Part shown: piece by piece, positions 26,121-36,450 of the stretch | Layout: the number at the start of each line of letters is the position of its first letter | Position numbering within the stretch: the stretch's first letter is position 1 | Assembly (NCBI GenBank): GCA_002173415.2 | Contig: NHNK02000001.1 | Span: 124,001 to 188,000 of the forward strand | Source: Marinomonas agarivorans | GTDB lineage: Bacteria > Pseudomonadota > Gammaproteobacteria > Pseudomonadales > Marinomonadaceae | Direction: 5' to 3' | DNA: 64,000 nt | Program-made: the position numbers and the translations under genes | The notes under the pieces: generated by a model | Database searches by the model: none | Told to the model about the DNA's origin: nothing | What the model saw: the letters and a program-made list of their open reading frames with translations, nothing else

Positions 26121-26139
26121 TAAAATGAAAATCATTATC
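26121..26139 (-). promoter_or_regulatory. Fur box of the imelysin operon
   Basis: The minus strand reads GATAATGATTTTCATTTTA against the Fur consensus GATAATGATAATCATTATC, with about 14 of 19 matching. It lies 55 bp upstream of the lipoprotein start. Fur with Fe2+ would repress the operon, so expression rises under iron limitation. Confidence 0.75.
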
Positions 26140-26348
26140 AAGTAGATTTTCACTTTATTGTTTCAATACTTTGCCTCTATCACAATTTTCTCCAAATTTT
26201 TTAGGTTTCTCTTGAGTATAGAACCACGTTTTACTACTTCAAATATGCTTTACCTGAGTGCGTTTGGAATCGGTCGATTATGGTGATTTGGGTTCTATCG
26301 CCCTGTTTTCTCAAACTTAGTCTTCTTCCAAAGTGTTGTTACTCTGCT

Positions 26349-26408
26349 GTGAAATGACTGTTTTGTGGAATGGCTATTTTGTGGAATGGCTATTTTGTGG
26401 AATGGCTA
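26349..26408. repeat. 16-bp tandem repeat, 3.75 copies
   Basis: Three perfect copies of a 16-bp unit (TTTTGTGGAATGGCTA) at 26361-26376, 26377-26392 and 26393-26408 follow a degenerate partial copy (26349-26360). This lies in the 635-bp gap between the iron operon and the AraC gene, which otherwise shows no gene beyond the Fur box. Confidence 0.92.
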
Positions 26409-26701
26409 TGCCGCGAAGTGAATTAGAAAAACGAGGCAAATTTAGTGACGCTTATTTTTTTTAACGTTTGCATAGGGCAGTCGTATGTAAATTTGGCGAT
26501 TTTTCTATTTTAAATCATTACATATGGTTACAAATTGGTTTGTTAGCGCTACAATCGATTGGCAAAATATAAACAAGCCGGATAAGCGATATTCGTTATT
26601 TTATCTACACTTTTTCGGAAATTTAAGGGAAATCGAAACAGTTTTAGTTTACTTGGCTGAGACTGGCTTTTGTTCAACTCTATTTAATAAAACGTCGAGA
26701 T

Positions 26702-27808
26702 ATGGAAATACTGTACTGGGGACTCTCTCTTACTTGTCTGTTTTTGGCCGTCATTTTGTTTTGGCAGAATAAGGATTCTGGCAGATGGCTAGCTTATTTT
26801 ATGCTGTTTTTATCTTGCTACGTCGGCTTGAGTACATTGGAATTAATGGCTGTTTGTATTTCCCCTGTGATTTACTTTTTGCTTTTGTCGATTGTCTTCT
26901 TACCTGGTCCTTTACTACTGGGTTTTATTGGTCATATCTCAACACGAAAACTAATTTCTGTACGGGACTTTATTCCTTGCTGTTTACCTATACTGACAGT
27001 TTTAATTGCGTCTGAGCAGTTAAGCGATAAAGCCTTATTCAGTATCGTGGCTAAAGACAGTTATCGTCAGGCTGATTATGTTGCTTTTTTTAATATCATG
27101 ATGACGATGTCTGGGGTTTACATTGTTTTTTATGGCGTGGCAGCATTCCGATTTGTCTTTAAAATACGAAAAGACTGGTATTCTTATCAAAGTAGTTCTA
27201 TGCCAAGAAGTTGGTTTAGCGTTTTGCAGATCATTAGTGCGGTAACATTAGTGATGGTATTTCAGGCTATCAGCGCATTTCTCTATCCAGCCGGTAATGA
27301 ATATTCGATTGGTAATTTAAGTCTGCTACTGCTCACACCTTGCTTTATTTATCAGTCTTGTATGACAATTTATCATCATATAACTCATAAAGAAGTGGTT
27401 GTTATTCAGCATCCATTAACCTACGGGGAACACCTTGACGAGTATGGTGATCAAGAGCTTTCGTTCATGGGGAAGACGCTCAGGGAAAAAATTGTTTCTG
27501 AAAAACTATATTTGGAAATAAATTTGTCGTTGGCGGCGCTAGCAGAGTATTTAGGCGTAACGCCTCATAAATTATCAGAAGTTATCAATAAAGAGTTCAA
27601 ACAAAGTTTTTATAATTTCATTAATGATTTGCGCTCACACCATGCTGCGAAAGAATTGAAAAACAACCCTCAGAAACCAATTGCAGCGGTACAATACGAT
27701 TCTGGCTTCGCGAGTAAATCAACATTTTATACCTACTTCAAAAAGCACTATGGTTGTACACCAAAACAGTATCGGGATAAGTTACTTAATGTAGAGTTGT
27801 TGGAATGA
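26702..27808 (+). CDS. Membrane-bound AraC-family transcriptional regulator
   Basis: A 368-aa protein with an unusual layout: about seven hydrophobic segments in the N-terminal two-thirds (for example LSLTCLFLAVILFW, LAYFMLFLSCYVGL, VIYFLLLSIVFLPGPLLLGFIG, ISAVTLVMVFQAISAFLY) and a C-terminal AraC helix-turn-helix (LAALAEYLGVTPHKLSEVINKEF, then AAVQYDSGFASKSTFYTYFKKHYGCTPKQYR). The DNA-binding domain faces the cytoplasm; the membrane part may sense a signal or anchor it. It starts at ATG 26702. It is divergent from the iron operon, but the target is not known. Confidence 0.88.
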   Translation: MEILYWGLSLTCLFLAVILFWQNKDSGRWLAYFMLFLSCYVGLSTLELMAVCISPVIYFLLLSIVFLPGPLLLGFIGHISTRKLISVRDFIPCCLPILTVLIASEQLSDKALFSIVAKDSYRQADYVAFFNIMMTMSGVYIVFYGVAAFRFVFKIRKDWYSYQSSSMPRSWFSVLQIISAVTLVMVFQAISAFLYPAGNEYSIGNLSLLLLTPCFIYQSCMTIYHHITHKEVVVIQHPLTYGEHLDEYGDQELSFMGKTLREKIVSEKLYLEINLSLAALAEYLGVTPHKLSEVINKEFKQSFYNFINDLRSHHAAKELKNNPQKPIAAVQYDSGFASKSTFYTYFKKHYGCTPKQYRDKLLNVELLE

Positions 27809-27960
27809 TAATGTTGGTTGTTTTTTGCTCGATTTTTTATTCTTTGTTATTTTAATTAACAACGTACACTTATTTGAAAAAATGCAGTAGATTTAAAATG
27901 TTAGGCCATTAGTTCAAATGGGATAAAATTTTTCTTTTACTTTTCTTTAAAAGGTAAGTT

Positions 27961-28034
27961 AGGAAATCGCTTTTTAATACGATTAATCTCGGTTAATGAC
28001 GTGATTCATAAGGCTTGAAAAGGAGCGATTTCCT
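27961..28034 (+). promoter_or_regulatory. Long-range inverted repeat in the ndh leader
   Basis: A perfect 11-bp inverted repeat (AGGAAATCGCT at 27961-27971 and its complement at 28024-28034) frames 52 nt, ending 21 nt before the ndh ATG. If transcribed it would form a base-paired leader close to the RBS (GAGGAAGT). No known riboswitch consensus is recognised. Confidence 0.5.
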
Positions 28035-28055
28035 GAATTATTTTGAGGAAGTATT

Positions 28056-29342
28056 ATGAAAAAAATTCTTGTCGTTGGTGGCGGTGCCGGTGGGTTAGAG
28101 TTAGTCACAAAACTAGGCCACAAACTGGGTAAATCGCAGCAAGCCGAAATCACCTTGATCGATCGTAGCCATACTCATATCTGGAAACCGCTTTTGCATG
28201 AGGTTGCAACAGGTTCGCTTGATATTAACAATGATGGTTTGAATTACCGAGCTCATGCGGCAAAGCACTATTATCATTTCCAATTAGGTACCATGGTTGC
28301 TATGGATGCCGAACAAAAAACCATTACATTGGCCGCGTTACAAGACGAAGAAGGTACTGAAGTATTACCGCAAAGAACCTTGAGTTATGACACTCTTGTA
28401 TTGGCGATTGGCAGTATCAGTAATGACTTTGGTACAGAGGGTGTTGCCGAGCATTGCTATTTTCTCGATTCTCATCAGCAGGCAGAGCGTTTTCAGCAAG
28501 CCTTATTGAATCAATTCTTAAAACGTCAGCAAGCTGATGATGATTCCACATTAGATGTTGCCATTGTCGGTGGCGGGGCAACAGGTGTTGAGCTGTCGGC
28601 AGAGCTTTATCATGTTGCAGATTTGTTAAAAGTGTATGGTATGTCGGGTATGTCGGCGAAGCGGTTAAAAGTCGAGCTAATCGAAGCTGGGCCTCGTATT
28701 TTACCTGCTTTACCCGATCGTATTGCTCTTTCAGCTAGAAAAGAGCTACAGCATCTTGGTGTATCAGTGCTGGAGTCCACTCGCATTGTTCGTGCTGAAA
28801 AAGAGGGGTTTGTCACCGCCGATGATGCTTTAATTAAAGCGGATTTAATGATTTGGGCAGCTGGGGTGAAGGCAGCAGATTTTGTGGCAGAATTAGGCTG
28901 CGAAGTAAATCGTAACAACCAGATTTTAGTACGTCCAACCTTGCAAACTAAGGCGTTTGATAATGTGTATGCGATAGGCGACTGTTGTGCTTGTTTACAA
29001 GAAGATGGTCGCTTTGTTCCTCCACGAGCGCAATCGGCACATCAGATGGCCTCTTTGGTCTTTAAAAATATTCAGGCGACTTTCCGAGGTGAAAAACTGC
29101 AACAGTTTCATTATAAAGATCACGGTTCGCTAGTTAATTTGAGCCGTTACAGTACGGTAGGCAGTTTAATGGGAAACTTGACAGGTGGTTCCATGTTTAT
29201 TGAGGGACGACTGGCAAGGCTTGTGTATATCTCTTTGTATCGCTTACATATGATTGCTATTCATGGTTGGTCAAAAGCTATTTTGCTGATGATTGTACGT
29301 CGCATCGGTAAGGTTTTAAAACCAAAGATGAAATTGCACTAA
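28056..29342 (+). CDS. ndh: Type II NADH:quinone oxidoreductase
   Basis: A 428-aa non-proton-pumping flavoprotein that passes electrons from NADH to quinone at the inner membrane. Two Rossmann motifs are present: N-terminal FAD site GGGAGGLELV near residue 8 and NADH site VAIVGGGATGVELSAEL near 170. It also shows the family WKPLLHEVATGSLD block and a late YAIGDCCACLQEDGRFVPPRAQSAHQMA. The C-terminus has an amphipathic membrane-binding stretch (GSMFIEGRLARLVYISLYRLHMIAIHG). It starts at ATG 28056 behind GAGGAAGT, is monocistronic and follows a long leader that may be structured. Confidence 0.95.
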   Translation: MKKILVVGGGAGGLELVTKLGHKLGKSQQAEITLIDRSHTHIWKPLLHEVATGSLDINNDGLNYRAHAAKHYYHFQLGTMVAMDAEQKTITLAALQDEEGTEVLPQRTLSYDTLVLAIGSISNDFGTEGVAEHCYFLDSHQQAERFQQALLNQFLKRQQADDDSTLDVAIVGGGATGVELSAELYHVADLLKVYGMSGMSAKRLKVELIEAGPRILPALPDRIALSARKELQHLGVSVLESTRIVRAEKEGFVTADDALIKADLMIWAAGVKAADFVAELGCEVNRNNQILVRPTLQTKAFDNVYAIGDCCACLQEDGRFVPPRAQSAHQMASLVFKNIQATFRGEKLQQFHYKDHGSLVNLSRYSTVGSLMGNLTGGSMFIEGRLARLVYISLYRLHMIAIHGWSKAILLMIVRRIGKVLKPKMKLH

Positions 29343-29423
29343 TGTGTCATTTTACAGTATGTGTCGTTTTTAATGAAGGAACAGAAAACACGGAATAAAA
29401 GTAAGTAGAAAAACCTAAAAAGT

Positions 29424-29460
29424 ATGTCAGAGCAGAAAATAACAATTTTGTCTCTGACAT
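29424..29460. other. Stem-loop between ndh and the MFS gene
   Basis: A 9-bp stem (29424-29432 with 29452-29460) has a 19-nt loop. There is no T-run after it, so it is not a strong terminator. Confidence 0.45.
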
Positions 29461-29518
29461 TTACTAATAATGGCTTTAGTATTGGCATATATCATATTGA
29501 AGTTTAAAGGATAGTCAT

Positions 29519-30676
29519 ATGTTTTCCCCTAGATCAAAGCACATTGCCTGGCCTTTATTTTATTTCTACTTCTTTTTTTGTGCCTTAATTGGCGTAATGA
29601 TGCCGTACTTCTCGTTACACATGCAGTCGATTGGCTTGTCTGGTGCTGAGATTGGCCAAATCTTTTCTCTACTAACATTATCCTCTATTTTTGTTCCTCA
29701 CTTTTGGGGCTGGTTAGCGGTTAAACTAGGCTTGCCTAGGGTGACACTGCAATTGGCGATTATTGGCGCATTTATTGCCATTGTGCCTTTTAACTTTATT
29801 AGCAGTTTTACTTGGCTTTGGTGGTCCATGCTGCTGTTTGCTTTATTCTATTCTTCGCTCATGCCGCTGACAGATTCACTTTCACTACGAAGTATTCGTA
29901 ATTTAAATGTGCCTTATACCCGCATTCGTGTTGGTGGCTCGATCGGCTATATTGTTGCTGTTACGTTGGCAGGAATGATTATTGAAGCATTTGGCACATT
30001 TGTGATTGTGCCAATTATGACAGGGTTTACTTTATTGGCATTGGTGACCAGTTTTTATGTGTATGAACAACCAATAGATAAGATAAAAACGACAACCAAA
30101 GGAAACTTTTTTAACTTAATCAAAGATAAAGAGATCTTATTCTTTTTGCTATTGGCATTTTTGGCGTTTCTTTCCCACGCGCCTTTTAATGTGTTTTTTG
30201 CCGTGCACTTGCTGAGTTTTGATTATTCTGGCGATCAGATCGGTTTATTGATTGCTTTAGGGGTACTCATTGAAATAGTAGTGTTTTTCTTTATTGGTAA
30301 TCGTATTGGCCAGTTTAATGTATTGTACGTTTTACTATGTTGTTTCTTATGTGGTGTGGTGCGTTGGTTTTTTGTTGCTTGGTATGCGGATAACCTTTTC
30401 GTAGTGATTCTTACCCAGTTAATGCACTGCATTACGTTTGCTGTATTTCATTTGGTATCGATCGAGCAAATCGGCCGTTTATTTCCTGAGCGTTACGCTT
30501 CGCAAGGGCAAGCCATGTATAGTGGTATCGGGATTGGTCTTGGTGGCGGTTTTGGAATGGTGTTGGCGGGTTTTTCGTGGGATATTTTTGGCGGTGCATG
30601 GACGTTTAGCGGCGCAGCAGGTGTGAGTGTATTAGCGCTAGTTGCCTTAGCGCTTAGCCAAAAACGTTGGGATTAA
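29519..30676 (+). CDS. MFS transporter (HcaT/nucleoside-permease-like)
   Basis: A 385-aa inner-membrane permease with about 12 hydrophobic segments. N-terminal FFCALIGVMMPYFSLHMQSIGLSGAEIGQIFSL, the DSLSLRSI-like LTDSLSLRSIRN, and the central RIRVGGSIGYIVAVTLAGMI follow the 3-phenylpropionate permease (HcaT) and related MFS_1-like subfamily. Its substrate is unknown. It is 176 bp downstream of ndh, with a hairpin in the gap, and convergent with a LysR gene. Confidence 0.85.
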   Translation: MFSPRSKHIAWPLFYFYFFFCALIGVMMPYFSLHMQSIGLSGAEIGQIFSLLTLSSIFVPHFWGWLAVKLGLPRVTLQLAIIGAFIAIVPFNFISSFTWLWWSMLLFALFYSSLMPLTDSLSLRSIRNLNVPYTRIRVGGSIGYIVAVTLAGMIIEAFGTFVIVPIMTGFTLLALVTSFYVYEQPIDKIKTTTKGNFFNLIKDKEILFFLLLAFLAFLSHAPFNVFFAVHLLSFDYSGDQIGLLIALGVLIEIVVFFFIGNRIGQFNVLYVLLCCFLCGVVRWFFVAWYADNLFVVILTQLMHCITFAVFHLVSIEQIGRLFPERYASQGQAMYSGIGIGLGGGFGMVLAGFSWDIFGGAWTFSGAAGVSVLALVALALSQKRWD

Positions 30677-30740
30677 ACTTACACAAACAACACCTGTACG
30701 GCCTTTTGTATTCGGGTTGCTTGATCTTAGATCGATCGGG

Positions 30741-31607
30741 TTACAAATTGCCTAGCATCTTAATCATCATACTTGCACTACGGCTCAGAGTACGTTGTTT
30801 GTGGTAAATCACACCAAGTTGACGTTCAAGTGTCAGTTCATTGGTATTCAACACGGCTAATTTGTCGTTCACTAAAGTCGAAGGTAGAAATGACCAGCCC
30901 CAACCAATGGATACTAGCATGGTTAACGTATCAAAATTGTTGGTACTCATTCTGACTTTGGGTTTGAGCTGTTTAGCCCCTAAAACATGATCGACCATTT
31001 GGCGAGTAAACGTATTCTTGTGAGGTAGAACGCACGGATATCTAGCCAGTTGATGAAGTTTAATTTCTTTCATATGAGCAAGCGGATGATCCTGCGATAC
31101 AACACACATCAAAGGGTCAGACCAGATTGAGATGGATTCTATTTGCTCATCCTGTGTATCTGATAAGGTAATGACAGCTAATTCGGCTTCGCCTTTTCGA
31201 ACTTGTTGATAAGCCTCTTCGGATTGTGTGAAATCAATTTCTATTGTTACGTCTGGGAACTGTTCTTGATAACGCTTCAGAGTATCTGGTAACCGATGTA
31301 AACCAATGTGGTGGCTAGTTGCCATACGCAGTTCACCGTTGACGCTTTCTTGATTGGCGGTGACACTGCTTTTAGCTTCATGAATCGCTTGTAGTATCTG
31401 TTTTGCCTGTGGCAACAAAATTTGCCCTGTTTCTGTTAACAAAACCTGTCGACCAAGTCGGTCAAATAGGCGTGCATTTAATTGATCTTCTAACGATGCT
31501 ATGCGTTTACTTATCGCGGGTTGAGTTAAAAAAAGCTGCTCAGAAGCGAGAGAAAAAGAACCTAATTCTGCCACCTTGATAAATGCGGTTAACTCTGAAA
31601 TCTCCAT
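30741..31607 (-). CDS. LysR-family regulator divergent from leuC
   Basis: A 288-aa LysR protein. The N-terminal helix-turn-helix ELTAFIKVAELGSFSLASEQLFLTQPAISKRIASLEDQL is typical, followed by a substrate-binding domain. It is divergent from leuC across 173 bp. In pseudomonads a LysR gene in this position is conserved and is thought to control leucine genes, so a link to the leu operon is plausible but inferred. The intergenic gap should hold both promoters; I did not identify a T-N11-A box with confidence. Confidence 0.88.
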   Translation of the reverse strand: MEISELTAFIKVAELGSFSLASEQLFLTQPAISKRIASLEDQLNARLFDRLGRQVLLTETGQILLPQAKQILQAIHEAKSSVTANQESVNGELRMATSHHIGLHRLPDTLKRYQEQFPDVTIEIDFTQSEEAYQQVRKGEAELAVITLSDTQDEQIESISIWSDPLMCVVSQDHPLAHMKEIKLHQLARYPCVLPHKNTFTRQMVDHVLGAKQLKPKVRMSTNNFDTLTMLVSIGWGWSFLPSTLVNDKLAVLNTNELTLERQLGVIYHKQRTLSRSASMMIKMLGNL

Positions 31608-31780
31608 GATGCTGCTGCCCGTTGTCGATAGGATGATAAAGACTAAATTGTGCTTACTTCAATGAGCATAGAGATTTTGTTTTAGTATTTCAAATTTTTA
31701 TAAAAAAGATGAAAAATATGAATTTGAGTAATTCGTTAGCACGTATTAGCATGATGGCATTGGTAATCTAGGAGAAAGAA

Positions 31781-33226
31781 ATGTCTGCCAAAACCTTATA
31801 TGACAAACTTTGGGACAACCATCTTGTGACACAACGTGATGATGGTAGTGCGTTAATTTATATCGATTTGCAACTATTGCATGAAGTCACATCACCGCAG
31901 GCATTTGAAGGGTTACGACTTGCAAACCGCAAGCCTTGGCGAATCAGCAGTAATCTGGCAACACCAGACCACAATGTACCAACAACCGTGAATGAACGTA
32001 AAAATGGTATCGACGGTATTTCTGATCAAGTTTCAAAAATTCAAGTGATGACATTGGACGATAACTGTGACGAGTTTGGCATTACCGAGTTTGCCATGAA
32101 TGATATCCGTCAAGGGATCGTTCATGTCGTTGGTCCAGAGCAGGGGGCAACTTTACCTGGAATGACAGTTGTTTGTGGTGATTCTCATACCTCAACACAT
32201 GGGGCGTTTGGCGCTTTAGCGCATGGCATTGGCACTTCAGAAGTTGAACATGTATTGGCGACACAGTGTCTAGTACAGAAAAAAATGAAAAACATGTTGA
32301 TACGTGTGAATGGCGAATTGTCACCCTATGTCTCAGCAAAAGACGTCGTGTTGGCCATCATAGGTAAGATAGGGACCGCAGGCGGAACTGGCTACGCAAT
32401 TGAATTTGGTGGTAGTGCTATTCGTAGCTTATCGATGGAAGGACGTATGACAGTATGCAATATGGCGATCGAAGCGGGCGCACGTGTTGGTTTAATTGCG
32501 GTTGATGATACAACAATTGATTATGTGAAAGATCGTCCTTATGCCCCGAAAGGGGAACAATGGCAGCAAGCGATAACAGCATGGCGTGATCTTGTTTCTG
32601 ATGACGATGCGCACTTTGATGAAATCGTCGACTTATCCGCCAGTGATATTAAGCCACAAGTCACTTGGGGCACATCGCCTGAAATGGTGATAGCTATTGA
32701 TAAAGCTATTCCAAAAGCAGAAGAACAAACCGACGCTACTCTTAAAGAAAGTTACGCCAGAGCGTGGGACTACATGGGGCTTGCTGGTAAAACCATGTTA
32801 TCGGATATTCAATTAGACCGTGTCTTTATTGGTTCATGTACGAATTCACGCATTGAAGACTTACGCATCGCGGCGGATGTTGTTAAAGGTCGCCAAATTG
32901 CTAAAAACATTAAGGAAGCCATTGTGGTACCTGGATCTGGGCTAGTAAAAGCCCAAGCTGAAAAAGAAGGGCTGGATCGTATTTTTATTGATGCGGGCTT
33001 GCAATGGCGTGAACCTGGTTGCTCCATGTGTTTGGCTATGAATGCCGATAAATTGGGTAACGGTGAGCATTGCGCTTCGACTTCCAATCGTAATTTTGAA
33101 GGACGCCAAGGCTTTGGTGGGCGCACCCACCTTGTCAGCCCAGCAATGGCCGCCGCCGCCGCTATCGCTGGATATTTTGTAGATGTTAATGAATTAGTCA
33201 AAACTGACACCTCAGTTACACACTAG
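31781..33226 (+). CDS. leuC: 3-isopropylmalate dehydratase large subunit
   Basis: A 481-aa aconitase-family subunit that isomerises 2-isopropylmalate to 3-isopropylmalate with LeuD in leucine synthesis. The [4Fe-4S] cysteines are in IGSCTNSR near residue 347 and in PGCSMC near 408-411. The substrate-binding [30 protein letters not shown] block is present near 130-160. It starts at ATG 31781 behind AGGAG. First gene of leuC-leuD-leuB, 8 bp ahead of leuD. Confidence 0.97.
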   Translation: MSAKTLYDKLWDNHLVTQRDDGSALIYIDLQLLHEVTSPQAFEGLRLANRKPWRISSNLATPDHNVPTTVNERKNGIDGISDQVSKIQVMTLDDNCDEFGITEFAMNDIRQGIVHVVGPEQGATLPGMTVVCGDSHTSTHGAFGALAHGIGTSEVEHVLATQCLVQKKMKNMLIRVNGELSPYVSAKDVVLAIIGKIGTAGGTGYAIEFGGSAIRSLSMEGRMTVCNMAIEAGARVGLIAVDDTTIDYVKDRPYAPKGEQWQQAITAWRDLVSDDDAHFDEIVDLSASDIKPQVTWGTSPEMVIAIDKAIPKAEEQTDATLKESYARAWDYMGLAGKTMLSDIQLDRVFIGSCTNSRIEDLRIAADVVKGRQIAKNIKEAIVVPGSGLVKAQAEKEGLDRIFIDAGLQWREPGCSMCLAMNADKLGNGEHCASTSNRNFEGRQGFGGRTHLVSPAMAAAAAIAGYFVDVNELVKTDTSVTH

Positions 33227-33234
33227 GAGAAAAA

Positions 33235-33882
33235 ATGCGCCCATTTACTCAACACAAAGGGATTGCTGCCCCATTAGATTTAGCAAATGTCGATACCGAC
33301 ATGATCATTCCAAAGCAATTTTTGAAATCAATTAAGCGCACAGGATTTGGCAAAAATCTATTTGATGAACTGCGTTACCAAGATGAAGGCCAAGCAGATC
33401 AAGATTGTAGCGGCCGACCATTGCGAGAAGATTTTATTCTCAATAAAACGCCTTACCAAAATGCCAGCATTCTATTAGCGCGACGTAATTTTGGCTGTGG
33501 GTCATCCCGTGAACACGCCCCTTGGGCGTTAGATGATTTTGGCTTTCGAGCCGTTATTGCGCCAAGTTTTGCGGATATTTTCTTTAATAATTGTTTTAAG
33601 AATGGTCTTTTGCCAATTCAATTAACAGAAGAGCAAGTAGAACAACTTTTCCAAGAAGTGCAGAACAATATTGGCTGTGAAATTGCGATTGATTTAGAGC
33701 AACAACAAGTGAGTACCGACTCAGGCTTAGCCTTTTCATTTGCTGTCGATGAATTTCGTAAAGCATGTCTGTTAAACGGATTAGACGATATTGGTTTGAC
33801 CTTGCAAGATGAAGACAAAATACACGCGTTTGAAACACGCCATAAAGCGTCGTCACCTTGGCTATTTGCAGCAAAAAATTAA
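33235..33882 (+). CDS. leuD: 3-isopropylmalate dehydratase small subunit
   Basis: A 215-aa swivel-domain partner of LeuC. The N-terminal block is [30 protein letters not shown], then [47 protein letters not shown], which are invariant in LeuD. It starts at ATG 33235 behind AGGAG, 8 bp after leuC, and is followed 30 bp later by leuB. Confidence 0.97.
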   Translation: MRPFTQHKGIAAPLDLANVDTDMIIPKQFLKSIKRTGFGKNLFDELRYQDEGQADQDCSGRPLREDFILNKTPYQNASILLARRNFGCGSSREHAPWALDDFGFRAVIAPSFADIFFNNCFKNGLLPIQLTEEQVEQLFQEVQNNIGCEIAIDLEQQQVSTDSGLAFSFAVDEFRKACLLNGLDDIGLTLQDEDKIHAFETRHKASSPWLFAAKN

Positions 33883-33912
33883 TAATACTTTTACCAACTT
33901 AAGGAACACAGA

Positions 33913-35010
33913 ATGTCTAAAAATGTATTGATATTGCCAGGCGACGGTATTGGACCAGAAATAGTTGCCCAAGCGGTTCGAGTTTTAGAACAAGTTAATC
34001 AAACTCACTCACTTAATATCAGTCATGAATCGGCACTGGTTGGTGGCGCCGCCTACGATGAAACAGGCTCACCTTTACCTGAATCAACCTTGGAAAAAGC
34101 AAAAGCAGCAGATGCCATTTTACTCGGTGCAGTCGGTGGCCCTAAATGGGATGGCCTTGATATGGCAGTTCGTCCAGAAAAAGGCTTATTAGGATTACGT
34201 TCTAATTTAGAGCTATTTGCTAATTTACGCCCAGCGATTCTTTACCCTCAATTGGCCGAAGCCTCAAGCTTAAAACCTGAAATCGTAGCAGGTCTGGATA
34301 TTCTGATTGTTAGAGAGCTAACAGGCGGCATCTATTTTGGTCAGCCTCGTGGTATTCGCACACTAGAAAACGGTGAGCGCGAAGGCTTTAACACCTATGT
34401 TTATTCAGAATCCGAAATTCGTCGTATTGCCCATTCTGCTTTTGAAGCGGCTCGTCAAAGAAACAAACGAGTTTGCTCTATTGATAAATCCAATGTGCTT
34501 GAAGTAACAGTGCTTTGGAAAGAAATAATGGAAGAGGTTGCCAAAGAGTATCCTGATGTAGAATTGAGCCACATGCTGGTTGATAATGCGGCTATGCAAT
34601 TAGTGAGAGCGCCAAAACAGTTTGATGTTATGGTGACAGGCAATATGTTTGGCGATATTCTGTCCGATGCTGCTGCCATGCTAACAGGCTCTATTGGTAT
34701 GTTGCCTTCGGCGTCTTTGAATGCCAAGGGGCAAGGTATGTATGAGCCTTGTCATGGCTCGGCGCCGGACATTGCTGGTCAGGGCATTGCAAATCCGTTA
34801 GCGACTATCTTATCAGTGGCAATGATGTTACGTTATTCTTTCGGGGCAAGAGAAGTAGGAGCAAAAGAAGCAGCAGCAGCAATTGAAGCCGCAGTTAGCC
34901 GAGTATTGGATTTAGGGTTACGCACCAGTGATATAGCCTCAGAAGGTTGTACTACTGTGAGTACTCAAGCAATGGGAGATGCGGTACTTGCCGAGTTGCA
35001 GAAAAGCTAA
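33913..35010 (+). CDS. leuB: 3-isopropylmalate dehydrogenase
   Basis: A 365-aa NAD-dependent oxidative decarboxylase that makes 2-oxoisocaproate. It begins [13 protein letters not shown]; the isocitrate/isopropylmalate dehydrogenase signature is [26 protein letters not shown] near residue 245, and the nucleotide-binding loop is [18 protein letters not shown]. It starts at ATG 33913 behind AAGGAAC. It is the third leu gene, with a 151-bp gap before asd. Confidence 0.97.
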   Translation: MSKNVLILPGDGIGPEIVAQAVRVLEQVNQTHSLNISHESALVGGAAYDETGSPLPESTLEKAKAADAILLGAVGGPKWDGLDMAVRPEKGLLGLRSNLELFANLRPAILYPQLAEASSLKPEIVAGLDILIVRELTGGIYFGQPRGIRTLENGEREGFNTYVYSESEIRRIAHSAFEAARQRNKRVCSIDKSNVLEVTVLWKEIMEEVAKEYPDVELSHMLVDNAAMQLVRAPKQFDVMVTGNMFGDILSDAAAMLTGSIGMLPSASLNAKGQGMYEPCHGSAPDIAGQGIANPLATILSVAMMLRYSFGAREVGAKEAAAAIEAAVSRVLDLGLRTSDIASEGCTTVSTQAMGDAVLAELQKS

Positions 35011-35054
35011 ATAATGAGTTTTTAAACGCCTGCATTTTCCCATCCTGTTTTATG

Positions 35055-35074
35055 CACTTGCGTTAATGCAAGTG
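35055..35074. other. Stem-loop between leuB and asd
   Basis: CACTTGC-GTTAAT-GCAAGTG is a perfect 7-bp stem (35055-35061 and 35068-35074) with a 6-nt loop. There is no T-run, so the leu transcript may continue into asd through an RNA hairpin. Confidence 0.5.
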
Positions 35075-35161
35075 TGTTGTAAATGGTAAAAAGACCACAG
35101 GCATAATCGGGTAAAACTGCTCTTGGTATGAGTAGGCCCTCCATAATAAAGGTAGTAAATA

Positions 35162-36283
35162 ATGTCAAAACTTACTGTAGGTTTCGTTGGGTGGCGTGGC
35201 ATGGTTGGGTCCGTGCTGATGCAACGCATGAAAGAAGAAAATGACTTTGATCTGATTGATCCGGTTTTTTTCACCACTTCGCAAAAAGGTCAGGTAGGCC
35301 CTGATATTGGTAAAGACACGCCATTGTTGCAAGATGCAATGAATATTGATGACTTAAGCAAGATGGATGTGATTATTTCTTGTCAAGGCGGCGACTATAC
35401 CAAAGCGGTTTATACGCAGTTACGCACAGCGAAATGGCAAGGTTACTGGATTGATGCCGCATCAAGTCTGCGCATGGAAAAAGACAGTATCATCGTGCTT
35501 GACCCTGTTAACCGTGATGTTATCAAAGAAGGTTTGAGTCAAGGGATTAAAACCTTTGTAGGCGGTAACTGTACTGTAAGTTTGATGATGTTAGCCTTAG
35601 GTGGTTTGTTTGAAAAAGGTCATATTGAGTGGATGACCTCAATGACCTACCAAGCCGCATCCGGTGGTGGTGCTCGCCATATGCGTGAGCTAATCAACCA
35701 AATGGGGCTGTTACAAAGTTCTGTAGCCAGTGAATTAGCTGATCCTGCCAGCGCTATTTTAGAAATTGACCGAAAAGTTGCCGCTCAAATGCGCAGTGAC
35801 GCTATGCCAACTGATCAGTTTGGTGTGCCTTTAGCTGGGAGCCTAATTCCTTGGATCGACAGCCAACTAGAGAATGGTCAGAGTCGTGAAGAATGGAAAG
35901 CCCAAGCAGAAACAAACAAAATCTTGGGTAATGCTGGAGCGCCAATTCCAGTTGATGGTTTGTGCGTTCGTATTGGCGCCATGCGTTGCCACAGTCAGGC
36001 ATTCACTTTAAAACTCAATAAAGACATTCCTGTTGCCGATATTGAAGGGTTATTGGCTGAGCACAACCAATGGGTCAATGTTGTGCCAAATGATAAGCAA
36101 TTAACAATGGAGCAACTGACACCGACTGCCGCGACAGGCACACTCGCTATTCCAGTTGGCCGTATTCGCAAACTCAATATGGGGCCAGAGTATGTCAGTG
36201 CATTCACGGTCGGTGACCAGCTACTTTGGGGAGCTGCTGAGCCGCTGCGTCGTATGCTGCGTATCTTATTAGAAGACCGCTAG
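35162..36283 (+). CDS. asd: Aspartate-semialdehyde dehydrogenase
   Basis: A 373-aa enzyme that reduces aspartyl phosphate to the semialdehyde, feeding lysine, threonine, methionine and diaminopimelate. The N-terminal NADP site is [18 protein letters not shown], and the catalytic Cys is in [16 protein letters not shown] near residue 135. The substrate motif [10 protein letters not shown] follows, and HSQAFTLKL near 280 carries the active-site His. It ends in a bidirectional terminator. In many relatives this gene leads into fimV-truA; here the downstream order differs. Confidence 0.97.
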   Translation: MSKLTVGFVGWRGMVGSVLMQRMKEENDFDLIDPVFFTTSQKGQVGPDIGKDTPLLQDAMNIDDLSKMDVIISCQGGDYTKAVYTQLRTAKWQGYWIDAASSLRMEKDSIIVLDPVNRDVIKEGLSQGIKTFVGGNCTVSLMMLALGGLFEKGHIEWMTSMTYQAASGGGARHMRELINQMGLLQSSVASELADPASAILEIDRKVAAQMRSDAMPTDQFGVPLAGSLIPWIDSQLENGQSREEWKAQAETNKILGNAGAPIPVDGLCVRIGAMRCHSQAFTLKLNKDIPVADIEGLLAEHNQWVNVVPNDKQLTMEQLTPTAATGTLAIPVGRIRKLNMGPEYVSAFTVGDQLLWGAAEPLRRMLRILLEDR

Positions 36284-36356
36284 AAATTTACTAGCAGCTT
36301 ACTGTAAGTTTACGAAGAGAAGGTTAGATAAGGTTTTACCGTTTGGTGTTTCGCCT

Positions 36357-36393
36357 AAAAACCCTGACTTACCTAAGTAAGTCGGGGTTTTTT
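36357..36393. terminator. Bidirectional rho-independent terminator after asd
   Basis: A stem pairing 36357-36372 with 36377-36392 has one G-T pair and a 4-nt loop, with T-runs on both strands. It ends the leu-asd unit on the plus strand and the GH99-like gene on the minus strand. Confidence 0.88.
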
Positions 36394-36450
36394 ATTGGAC
36401 TCTTTGTCAGTCAATTACTCACTATCATTGCATGATGCCGTGAATAATCT

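Noticed and set aside
26524-26772. 82-codon ORF before the AraC gene
   Set aside because: Overlaps the AraC start in another frame and shows no family signature or RBS.
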